The notes beneath the pieces are model-generated. The model was not told where the DNA came from, did no database searches, and saw only the letters and a program-made list of their open reading frames with translations. From an uncultured Collinsella sp. (GTDB lineage Bacteria > Actinomycetota > Coriobacteriia > Coriobacteriales > Coriobacteriaceae), in contig UQZC01000100.1 of assembly GCA_900545505.1 (NCBI GenBank), positions 1 through 5,988 on the forward strand: a DNA stretch of 5,988 nt, in the 5' to 3' direction. Positions 1 through 5,988 of the stretch are shown here, piece after piece. Position 1 is the stretch's first letter, and every line of letters begins with the position of its first letter. Both the position numbers and the translations under genes were made by a program.

Positions 1-2299
1 TGGCTGCGTTGTCGGTGCAGGCAGACAAGGGCGGCACCGTTACGCGAATCCCCTGACGTCCAAGCTTCTTGATCATCATCTCGCGCAGATGCGGGTTGGC
101 CGAGACGCCGCCGCCGATGCAGTATTCCTTGCATCCGGTAGCGTGCAGTGCGTTTTTGGCCTTCTTGTACTGCACGTCAAAGACAGCTGCCTCAAACGAA
201 GCTGCCAGATCGGGCAGGTGAATCGTGCGCCCGGCCTTGGTCTCCTGTTCAATGTAGAGCGTCACAGCGGTTTTAAGGCCCGAAAGCGAGAAGCGATAGT
301 CTCCCCTGCTGTTAAGCGCACGGGGGAAATCGATCGCCTTGGGGTTGCCCGTCTCGGCCAGCTTGGAAATGATGGGGCCACCGGGATAGCCCAGACCCAA
401 CGCCTTGGCTACCTTGTCGAAGGCCTCGCCCACAGCGTCGTCGAGCGTCTCACCGAGCACCTCGTAGTCGCCCCACGCCTTCACGTGCACGAGCATGGTG
501 TGCCCACCCGAGACAAGCGTGAAGATAAACGGCGGTTTGAGGTCGGGTTGCGCCAACAGGTTGGCAAACAGATGCCCCTCCAGATGGTTGACGCATACGA
601 GCGGCTTACCGGCAGCGTAGGCAAAGCCCTTGGCAAAGGCGACACCCACCACGAGGGCGCCCACCAGGCCCGGACCCTGTGTCACGCCCACGGCGGCAAG
701 CTCGCTGGGAGCAATGGCTCCACCCTCAAGACCAAGCGATGCTGCGGCATCCTCGAGCGCCGCATCCACGACACTCACAATCACCTCAACGTGTTTGCGC
801 GAGGCGATCTCGGGCACCACGCCGCCAAAGCGGGCATGAAAATCAATCTGTGTCGACACCTGGTTGGCCAGCATATTGCCATCCGCATCGATAATCGCCA
901 CGGCCGTCTCGTCGCAGGAACTCTCGATAGCGAGCACCAGGCGGCGGCGCTCAATTTCGGCGCGCTCCCCCTCGGAGCGCCCAGGCGCAGGCAGCGGCCA
1001 TACGCGTTGCTCGGCTGCCGTCGGCTCGGGCGAGGCGTTATCGACCGGAAGTACGAGGGGAAGTGGGGCCGTCATGACGATGGCGTCTTTGCCGACACCG
1101 TAGTAGCCACGACGACGACCCACCTCGGTAAAGCCCAGAGCGGCATAGAGCGCAATCGCGCCCTCGTTGCCGTCCTCGACCTCGAGCGAAGCCGTGGTGC
1201 AGCCGAGCATCTGGGCATCATAGCTCACATGCGACAGCAGCTTGCGAGCAATGCCCTCACGGCGATGTGCCGAGTCGACGGCGACATCCAGAATCTGCAC
1301 ATCACCGTCCACGACCATACCGCCGGCAAGGCCCAGCAGCTTGCCGTCGTCGTGTGCCACCCACCAACTGCGCGGCGCAGCGACGTCCTCGCCCAGTTCG
1401 GACAGGAACATGCCCGGCGTCCACGCCTCGTGTCCGGCACCTTCAAAGCAGGCAGCCTCTAGCGCGCTCGCGCCCTCGGCATCCGCCGCGCCCATGGGAC
1501 GGAACTGCAGATGACGACCGGCGAGCTCATCGGCAACGCCCGTAATTTCGCTCTGCGCACTCTCGGCAAGACCAAGACGCTTGCGCTCGTTTTCCTCGGC
1601 ATCCGAAAGGCGCGTGTAAATCGGCAGGACGCGAGCCGGATCGCCGTCACCCGCAGCGTGCGCGAGCAGCAAGCCCTCGCCCGAAGGCCACCACAGGTCG
1701 CGCTCCACGCAGCGGGCGGTCTCGTCCTCACCCAGCAGCTTGCCATAGCGCACGAGACCGTCACCGGTCAGCTGAACCTGGTCCCAGTCCGCTGCTCGGC
1801 GCCACTCATCGAGCGCCACGGCGGCCTTGACCACGTGTTCGCGCTCAAATTGACGCTCGGGACCCTCATCGCCCAGCATATATAGTGCCGGATATACCTC
1901 ACCGCGCATGGCATCGGCCAAGATACCAAGCTTGCCGCGCACGCCAGCCTTCCACGCCGTCCAAGCGCAAGCGTCGAGCGTCGACACGCCCAGCAGTGGA
2001 ACATTGGCACCGCGCGCGAGGCCCTTGGCAGTGGAGATGCCGATGCGCACACCCGTAAACGACCCCGGGCCGCGGCCGACCACGTAGTAACCAACATCGC
2101 TGCGATCCAGACCGGCTTGAGCCAGCACGCCATCAACGGTATTCACGAGCTCAACGTTGGCGTGACGGCGACACATGTGGTCGCCACTCACGAGCTTCGT
2201 CTCGCCCGTCTGCCCATCAATCCAGCTTGCCGCGCAGGCAAGCATGTCGGTCGAGGTATCGAGCGCCACCACCAGCGCGTTGTCGTTATGCAAGCTCAT
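1..2299 (-). CDS. tsaB-rimI-tsaD: TsaB-RimI-TsaD triple fusion: t6A synthesis subunits joined to an N-alpha-acetyltransferase, 3' end outside window
   Basis: One uninterrupted minus-strand frame of 766 codons runs from the ATG at 2299 to the left edge. Residues 1 to about 250 are TsaB, the partner that dimerises with TsaD: DTS (14-16), GRGPGSFTGVRIG (75-87) and PIYTR (226-230). Residues about 264-413 are a RimI-type GNAT, the family that acetylates the N-terminus of ribosomal protein S18. Its acetyl-CoA loop is HRREGIA (345-351), and Glu373 and Tyr385 match the catalytic E103 and Y115 of enterobacterial RimI. A Pro/Ala/Glu-rich linker spans about 414-453. TsaD, the threonylcarbamoyl transferase acting on tRNA A37, begins near residue 454 (base 940): AIESSCDETA (457-466), metal ligands His572 and His576 in NHLEGH, SGGHT (597-601), GETLDDAVGEAFDK (616-629), FSLSGLKTAV (670-679), GGGVSAN (729-735) and the third ligand Asp763 in TDN. 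Compared with TsaD of about 340 residues, roughly 30-40 are missing beyond the edge. No ATG or GTG with a Shine-Dalgarno was found at either junction, so a single polypeptide is expected. Confidence 0.93.
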   Translation of the reverse strand, partial: MSLHNDNALVVALDTSTDMLACAASWIDGQTGETKLVSGDHMCRRHANVELVNTVDGVLAQAGLDRSDVGYYVVGRGPGSFTGVRIGISTAKGLARGANVPLLGVSTLDACAWTAWKAGVRGKLGILADAMRGEVYPALYMLGDEGPERQFEREHVVKAAVALDEWRRAADWDQVQLTGDGLVRYGKLLGEDETARCVERDLWWPSGEGLLLAHAAGDGDPARVLPIYTRLSDAEENERKRLGLAESAQSEITGVADELAGRHLQFRPMGAADAEGASALEAACFEGAGHEAWTPGMFLSELGEDVAAPRSWWVAHDDGKLLGLAGGMVVDGDVQILDVAVDSAHRREGIARKLLSHVSYDAQMLGCTTASLEVEDGNEGAIALYAALGFTEVGRRRGYYGVGKDAIVMTAPLPLVLPVDNASPEPTAAEQRVWPLPAPGRSEGERAEIERRRLVLAIESSCDETAVAIIDADGNMLANQVSTQIDFHARFGGVVPEIASRKHVEVIVSVVDAALEDAAASLGLEGGAIAPSELAAVGVTQGPGLVGALVVGVAFAKGFAYAAGKPLVCVNHLEGHLFANLLAQPDLKPPFIFTLVSGGHTMLVHVKAWGDYEVLGETLDDAVGEAFDKVAKALGLGYPGGPIISKLAETGNPKAIDFPRALNSRGDYRFSLSGLKTAVTLYIEQETKAGRTIHLPDLAASFEAAVFDVQYKKAKNALHATGCKEYCIGGGVSANPHLREMMIKKLGRQGIRVTVPPLSACTDNAA

Positions 2300-2792
2300 C
2301 TTGTACAGCCTTATCAATCAAATGGGAAAGCTCCATTGCGCGGTCACCGTGCGCCTCGAGCGTTATCGTTCGCACATCACTGTCGCCCTCATCACGCTTG
2401 AGCGTCACCGAAAGATACTCATCCGTCAGCTCGTCTTGGAATTGTTCGCCCCATTCCAGCAGGCAAGCACCCTCATAGCCCAGCACATCGAAAATGCCCG
2501 TATCCTCGAGCTCGTAGGCATGCTCCAGACGGTATAGATCAAAGTGAAACAGCGGAATACGGCCTTGATCGTGAACGGCCATGAGCGCAAACGTAGGGCT
2601 CGTAACCATATGCTCATCGCCCAGCCCGCGCGAGACGCCCTTGGTAAAGTGAGTTTTGCCCACCCCCAGGCCACCGGTCAGGATGAGCACATCGCCGTCC
2701 TCAAGGCACGGTGCAATTAGCTCGCCAAAGTACTCCGTATCGGCAGCGCAAGTCGTTTTGTAAGTACCTACCCCCAGGCGCTCCAGGGACAT
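2286..2792 (-). CDS. tsaE: tRNA t6A biosynthesis ATPase TsaE
   Basis: P-loop ATPase that works with the TsaB-TsaD pair to sustain cycles of threonylcarbamoyl transfer to A37 of ANN-decoding tRNAs. The protein is 168 residues, slightly above the usual 150-160. The Walker A loop is GGLGVGKTHF (40-49) with Lys46 and Thr47; families commonly have GDLGAGKTT here. Further TsaE signatures are SPTF (65-68), FHFDLYRL (82-89) and LLEWGE (111-116), the last holding the conserved Glu-Trp pair. The remaining C-terminal 50 residues are poorly conserved and charged, as is usual. Its start is set by an AAGGAG site 5 bases upstream, and its last 14 bases overlap the start of the downstream tsaB-rimI-tsaD frame. 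That arrangement fits co-translation of proteins that act together. Confidence 0.96.
   Translation of the reverse strand: MSLERLGVGTYKTTCAADTEYFGELIAPCLEDGDVLILTGGLGVGKTHFTKGVSRGLGDEHMVTSPTFALMAVHDQGRIPLFHFDLYRLEHAYELEDTGIFDVLGYEGACLLEWGEQFQDELTDEYLSVTLKRDEGDSDVRTITLEAHGDRAMELSHLIDKAVQDELA
2309..2312 (-). promoter_or_regulatory. Weak ribosome binding site of tsaB-rimI-tsaD, inside tsaE
   Basis: AAGG on the minus strand lies 9 bases before the ATG at 2299 and within the last codons of tsaE. The match is short. Because the start lies upstream of the tsaE stop (2288-2286), ribosomes finishing tsaE could re-initiate here. It supports the chosen start but is not strong by itself. Confidence 0.5.
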
Positions 2793-2797
2793 ATATG

Positions 2798-2803
2798 CTC
2801 CTT
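2798..2803 (-). promoter_or_regulatory. Ribosome binding site of tsaE
   Basis: AAGGAG on the minus strand, 5 bases before the ATG at 2792, is the strongest Shine-Dalgarno match in the window. It fills most of the 12-base gap between the udg stop (TAA, 2807-2805) and tsaE, and fixes the tsaE start. Confidence 0.8.
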
Positions 2804-2804
2804 A

Positions 2805-3425
2805 TTATTCCGAGGCGTCCTCTGGTGCGGGATGTCGCTCCAGATAGTCGCCCAGCATCTTAAAGTCTTCCTCCAGCAGTTCCTGCCACGCCGGATTGCG
2901 TAGCGCTGCTGCCGGATGGAACGTGGGCATTACTACAAAATGCCCCATCTGGTGGAACCTGCCGCGCAGCTTAGTAATGCCAATCTCGGTCTTAAGCACA
3001 AAGTGCGTCGCGGGGTTGCCGAGCGTCACGATAATATCGGGCCAGATGCTTCGAATCTGCTCACGCAAAAACGGCGAGCAAGCCAGCACTTCCTCGGAAC
3101 GTGGATTGCGGTTTCCCGGCGGGCGGCACTTAAGCACGTTGGCAATGTAGACGTCTTCGCGTTTGAGCCCCGCCAGCGACAAAATGCCGTTGAGGTCCTC
3201 GCCTGCCGCCCCCACAAAGGGCTCGCCCTGCAAATCCTCATTGCGGCCCGGCGCCTCGCCAATAAACATCACACGAGCGCGGGGGTTTCCCACGCCAAAC
3301 ACGATATTGTGACGCGACTGGTAGAGCTGGCAGAGGTGACAATCGCCCAGAACGGCCTCAATTTCCTCGAGTGCGACCTCACGTGGTGCCTGATGGGTAT
3401 GGCCGGGGATGTGCATGACGCCCAT
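2805..3425 (-). CDS. udg: Family 4 (UdgA-type) uracil-DNA glycosylase with an iron-sulfur cluster
   Basis: Removes uracil, arising from cytosine deamination or dUTP incorporation, from DNA as the first step of base excision repair. The 206-residue protein has the four cysteines expected to hold the 4Fe-4S cluster: C29 and C32 (CHLC), C100 (NVLKCRPPGNRNP, 96-108) and C116. Motif 1 is GEAPG (56-60) followed by ED, GEPFVG and AG, as in family 4 rather than the GLAPG form of family 5. LGNPA (135-139) and the uracil-pocket motif HPAA (170-173) followed by LRNP complete the fold. The region after LGNPA reads KLRGRFH (152-158) and lacks the KRRIH insertion of the covalently trapping UdgX proteins. 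The acidic C-terminal tail (PAPEDASE) looks unstructured. It lies 8 bases after alr and 12 before tsaE, so it is cotranscribed with cell-wall and tRNA-modification genes. The family call is strong. Confidence 0.95.
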   Translation of the reverse strand: MGVMHIPGHTHQAPREVALEEIEAVLGDCHLCQLYQSRHNIVFGVGNPRARVMFIGEAPGRNEDLQGEPFVGAAGEDLNGILSLAGLKREDVYIANVLKCRPPGNRNPRSEEVLACSPFLREQIRSIWPDIIVTLGNPATHFVLKTEIGITKLRGRFHQMGHFVVMPTFHPAAALRNPAWQELLEEDFKMLGDYLERHPAPEDASE

Positions 3426-3430
3426 AGCGG

Positions 3431-3435
3431 CTCCT
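3431..3435 (-). promoter_or_regulatory. Ribosome binding site of udg
   Basis: AGGAG, read on the minus strand, lies 5 bases before the ATG at 3425 and overlaps the TAG stop codon of alr (3436-3434). It decides the udg start: the second Met codon at 3416 would be about 14 bases from this motif, which is too far. Confidence 0.75.
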
Positions 3436-4579
3436 ACACGTAGACCTTGTCGAGACGCATGCCAAAGCCGCAGGCGACCTCGTAGTTAATCGTTCCGCGC
3501 AGTCGGGCCATCTCGTCCATAGTGATCTCGGCATCGCCATCGCGGCCGACAATAATCATCTCGTCACCATACTCGGCCTCGGGAATCTCGTGTGCCGGGT
3601 TGGACTGAATGGCGACCATAAACTGGTCCATGCAGATATTGCCAACCTGATGCACGCGCTCGCCGCGATACAGCACATCCATACGATTGGAAAGCGTACG
3701 CGATAGGCCATCGGCATAACCGATCGGCAGCGTGCAGATCTGAACGCGCGTACGCGGTACGCGGTAGGTAAAACCGTAGCCCACGCCCTCACCCATCGCA
3801 GGGTGTGCCACGCGCGTCACACGCGCATGGACGCTCATAACGGGATCAAGCTGCATCACGCGGCCACTCAGCTCGCACGGCTGCATGCCATACAAGCCAA
3901 CGCCGGCGCGGATCATATCAAAATGCATCGAGGGGTCGAGCATCGAGGACGGCGTGTTGGCGCAGTGCACGATACCGCACTCAAAACCCGCATCCTTAAT
4001 GGCCTGAACGGCCTCGGTAAAGCGCTGACACTGCAGCTTGTAGTCCCAGCCCGAAGGTTCATCGGCCGTGGCGAAGTGCGTAAATACGCCGTCGCACTGA
4101 ATACCGCGATGGAAATTTATACCGCGGACAAAGTCGAGCACCTGCGTGTAGTGAACGCCGATACGATTCATGCCCGTCTCGATGGCGAGATGATACTTGC
4201 CCACTTTGCCCGCCGCGACGGCACATTCGCCATACGCAAGAGCAAAATCAGACGTATAGACCGAAGGCATGATATCAAACTCGAGCAACGTCGGAATGGC
4301 CTCGATAGGCGGCTCGCTTAGGATGAGGATGGGTTTCGTAATCCCGCCCTGTCGGAGCTCAACGCCCTCGTTAACCGTCGCCACGGCAAACATGTCGGCA
4401 CCGGCCGAATACATGATCTTGGCGCACTCAACAGCTCCATGACCATAAGCATCGGCCTTGACCACGCAGCACAGGCGCTGACGTGGATTCAGCAAGTTCT
4501 TATAGGCCCTCGTGTTGCGACGGAGCGCCCCGCGGTCGATCTCGACCCAGGACCAGCGCGTCAAATCGGCTTTATTCAT
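3434..4579 (-). CDS. alr: Alanine racemase (PLP-dependent, fold type III)
   Basis: Cytoplasmic enzyme interconverting L- and D-alanine, supplying D-Ala for peptidoglycan. At 381 residues it has the usual family length. The N-terminal TIM barrel carries VVKADAYGHG (39-48), whose Lys41 should form the Schiff base with PLP. TGMNRIG (135-141) has Arg139, the expected partner of the PLP phenolic oxygen. IRAGVGLYG (223-231) is the phosphate-side loop. The C-terminal beta domain carries GYGFTYR (267-273) with Tyr268 as the second catalytic base, NICMDQ (314-319) and INYEV (364-368). Unusually, Ala132 occupies the position of the carbamylated Lys (Lys129 in the Geobacillus stearothermophilus enzyme), and Glu134 replaces the common Asp. 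The ATG at 4579 lies 2 bases after the nnr stop and has only a weak GGA about 9 bases upstream, so coupling to nnr is likely. The protein start aligns with the usual W.EIDR.AL opening, supporting this start. Confidence 0.97.
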   Translation of the reverse strand: MNKADLTRWSWVEIDRGALRRNTRAYKNLLNPRQRLCCVVKADAYGHGAVECAKIMYSAGADMFAVATVNEGVELRQGGITKPILILSEPPIEAIPTLLEFDIMPSVYTSDFALAYGECAVAAGKVGKYHLAIETGMNRIGVHYTQVLDFVRGINFHRGIQCDGVFTHFATADEPSGWDYKLQCQRFTEAVQAIKDAGFECGIVHCANTPSSMLDPSMHFDMIRAGVGLYGMQPCELSGRVMQLDPVMSVHARVTRVAHPAMGEGVGYGFTYRVPRTRVQICTLPIGYADGLSRTLSNRMDVLYRGERVHQVGNICMDQFMVAIQSNPAHEIPEAEYGDEMIIVGRDGDAEITMDEMARLRGTINYEVACGFGMRLDKVYV

Positions 4580-4581
4580 GA

Positions 4582-5988
4582 TTAGTCATCCGACCCTTCG
4601 TCCATGATTCCCAGATCTTCGAGCGCATCCTTTGCCGCCAGTTCCATGGCCGGACCGATCAAGTCGATAAGATCGGTCGCGATGACGCTCTTCTCACCAT
4701 ACTCCGTCGCCGCGGCAAAACCGGCGTAGCTGTGAAGTGCGACGGCGTACGAATACAGCAGCTCCCAACGATCCATCTCGTCGCGCATGGTGGCAAGCGT
4801 GCCGGCCAAAATACCCGCGAGAACATCACCCGAACCGGCAGTTGCCAGAGAAGCCGGACCCGAGAGCGGCAGCAGCACACGCTCAACGCCACAGATAGCC
4901 GTCGTCGGCCCCTTGGCAATGACCACCAGATTGTCAGAGCCTGCAGCCCAGACAACCTTCTGCGCGGCTGCAATCGCAGTACCAAGGTCGTTCACCTCGT
5001 CACCGGCAACCAGACGCGAAAGTTCACGATAGTGCGGCGTCATAACCAACGGCTGCTCGCGACGATACATCTCGGGATTACTATCAATACCGTCAATGGC
5101 AATCTTAGCAAGGCAGTTGAGTGCATCGGCGTCCAAGATAAGCGGCACATCAAGCTCGAGCAAGCCCGAAACCACCTGCATAGCGCCGGCAGATGTCGTC
5201 ATACCGGGACCGCACAGCACACAGCTGTACTTCTTTGCAATCTCGCACACAGTCATGCGCGCAGCGGCGCCAAAGGAGCCGCGGGAATCAGACGGAATAG
5301 CAAAGACGGGAATCGAAGGAAGTGCCATGCGAATAAGATTGGCGCAGGCGTCAGGAGCCGCGACTGCCACGTAACCAGCACCCGCGCGAGCTGCAGACTT
5401 GGCCGCCATAATGGCAGCACCAGGATATTGCGCAGATCCGGCGACAATAAGCACAGAGCCACGGGAATACTTATCGATATTCGTAGGTAGTGGGGCAAAG
5501 TAATCAACTAAGTCACCGGGCTCGACAATCTCGGCGGCGTGGTCGACATCATCGATGACCTCGTCAAGACGGTCGTAAAGATTGCCGCAGATCAAATCGC
5601 CAGCATACTCAGGACCATCAGCGCTATACAGACCAATCTTGGGCGCAATCATCGTCACCGTATGCTCGGCACGAATGCAGTCGTCATCAACAACGCCCGT
5701 CTCGGCATTGAGGCCCGAGGGAACATCAATGGATACGACACAATCGGCGCATTCATTGACCGTAGGAATCCAGATGGAGAACGGCGCACGCAGATTTCCG
5801 TGGAAACCGGTACCAAAAATGGCATCGACAACAACATCGGCCTTATCGATCAAAACCTCGAGTTCGTCACGCGAGGGGCCGACGCAAACGTGCACATCGC
5901 GGCCGGCAGTACGACGAGCAACATGACGTGCCAGAGCAGCAGGAATCTCATCCGGCTCAACCGGAGAAACGTCCATAGGTAGAAGCTC
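4582..5988 (-). CDS. nnr: Bifunctional NAD(P)H-hydrate epimerase / ADP-dependent NAD(P)H-hydrate dehydratase, 5' end outside window
   Basis: Repairs NADHX and NADPHX, the damaged hydrates of NAD(P)H: the N-terminal YjeF_N domain interconverts R and S epimers and the C-terminal ribokinase-like YjeF_C domain dehydrates the S form using ADP. The frame is open to the right edge, with four in-frame codons (ELLP) before the first Met at 5976, so that Met is internal. Numbered from it, the epimerase part shows DAIFGTG (51-57) and SIDVPSGLN (82-90). The dehydratase part shows KYSRGSVLIVAGS (169-181), CGPG (255-258), DADALN (282-287), TPH (313-315) and ATAGSGDVLAGI (378-389), with the likely catalytic Asp at 384. 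About 468 codons are present; full-length fusions are about 500 residues or more, so the missing part probably holds the YjeF_N nucleotide-binding start. Two dehydratase motifs diverge from the common form (see findings). It ends 2 bases before alr, which suggests translational coupling. Family assignment is firm; activity is inferred. Confidence 0.95.
   Translation of the reverse strand, partial: ELLPMDVSPVEPDEIPAALARHVARRTAGRDVHVCVGPSRDELEVLIDKADVVVDAIFGTGFHGNLRAPFSIWIPTVNECADCVVSIDVPSGLNAETGVVDDDCIRAEHTVTMIAPKIGLYSADGPEYAGDLICGNLYDRLDEVIDDVDHAAEIVEPGDLVDYFAPLPTNIDKYSRGSVLIVAGSAQYPGAAIMAAKSAARAGAGYVAVAAPDACANLIRMALPSIPVFAIPSDSRGSFGAAARMTVCEIAKKYSCVLCGPGMTTSAGAMQVVSGLLELDVPLILDADALNCLAKIAIDGIDSNPEMYRREQPLVMTPHYRELSRLVAGDEVNDLGTAIAAAQKVVWAAGSDNLVVIAKGPTTAICGVERVLLPLSGPASLATAGSGDVLAGILAGTLATMRDEMDRWELLYSYAVALHSYAGFAAATEYGEKSVIATDLIDLIGPAMELAAKDALEDLGIMDEGSDD

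Larger units (their letters stand above)
1..5988 (-). other. Single minus-strand operon, nnr-alr-udg-tsaE-tsaB-rimI-tsaD
   Basis: Gaps between successive genes are 2 bases (nnr/alr), 8 bases (alr/udg), 12 bases (udg/tsaE) and a 14-base overlap (tsaE/tsaB). None has room for a promoter or terminator, and no hairpin followed by a T-run is seen between genes. One transcript is therefore likely, starting beyond the right edge and continuing past the left edge. The order matches the actinobacterial alr-tsaE-tsaB-rimI-tsaD neighbourhood, with udg added and three genes fused. Confidence 0.8.

Noticed and set aside
89..1462. A 457-codon open frame on the plus strand opposite RimI and TsaD, with further long plus-strand frames opposite tsaB, udg, alr and nnr (for example 3803-4321 and 4732-5490)
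   Set aside because: They are in exact codon register with the minus-strand genes. A stop in that register needs a TTA, CTA or TCA codon in the real gene, and these are rare in this GC-rich coding style; the frame at 89 ends at 1462 exactly where a CTA codon occurs. The proteins show no recognisable domains.
1493..1495. The in-frame ATG at 1495 (Met269) as an independent rimI start
   Set aside because: No Shine-Dalgarno precedes it, and it would remove the first strand of the GNAT domain (LQFRP, 264-268).
2805..3425. A UdgX-type covalent uracil-binding protein
   Set aside because: The protein lacks the KRRIH-containing insertion typical of UdgX and has the ordinary family 4 KLRGRFH segment.
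3751..3764. Two tandem copies of TACGCGG on the plus strand
   Set aside because: They lie within alr and encode part of the TYRVPRTRV stretch near the catalytic Tyr; two short copies are explained by Arg and Val codons.
5974..5976. The ATG at 5976 as the start of nnr
   Set aside because: The frame continues upstream without a stop to the window edge, and the first visible residues fall inside the YjeF_N domain, so the N-terminus is missing.
1..5988. A new defence, mobile or biosynthetic system
   Set aside because: All five frames are recognisable housekeeping families in a known actinobacterial order, with no integrase, transposase, repeat array or composition break. The unusual points are the fusion architecture and individual residues.

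Overview
The window is a fragment of one tightly packed operon. Every supported gene lies on the minus strand, so transcription runs from high to low coordinates. Only 22 bases lie between genes, and one gene pair overlaps. Both ends are open: the first gene (right edge) lacks its N-terminus and the last (left edge) lacks its C-terminus. No promoter, terminator, RNA gene, mobile element, repeat array or CRISPR is visible.

In transcription order the genes are: a bifunctional NAD(P)HX epimerase/dehydratase (nnr, partial, 5988-4582); alanine racemase (alr, 4579-3434); a family 4 iron-sulfur uracil-DNA glycosylase (udg, 3425-2805); the t6A ATPase TsaE (2792-2286); and a very long reading frame (2299 to the left edge, at least 766 residues) that joins TsaB, a RimI-type GNAT acetyltransferase and TsaD in one polypeptide.

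The GC-rich DNA, the GC-ending codons and the order nnr-alr-(udg)-tsaE-tsaB-rimI-tsaD point to Actinomycetota. Mycobacterium tuberculosis has the alr-tsaE-tsaB-rimI-tsaD run as separate genes. The B-RimI-D fusion and the general look of the proteins suggest a Coriobacteriia member, perhaps Collinsella-like. That placement is inference.

The operon combines metabolite repair (rescue of hydrated NAD(P)H), D-alanine supply for peptidoglycan, removal of uracil from DNA, and most of the machinery for N6-threonylcarbamoyladenosine (t6A) at position 37 of ANN-decoding tRNAs. TsaC/Sua5, which makes the threonylcarbamoyl-AMP donor, is not in the window. The points most worth a second look are the triple fusion and an alanine racemase that has alanine where most family members have the carbamylated active-site lysine.
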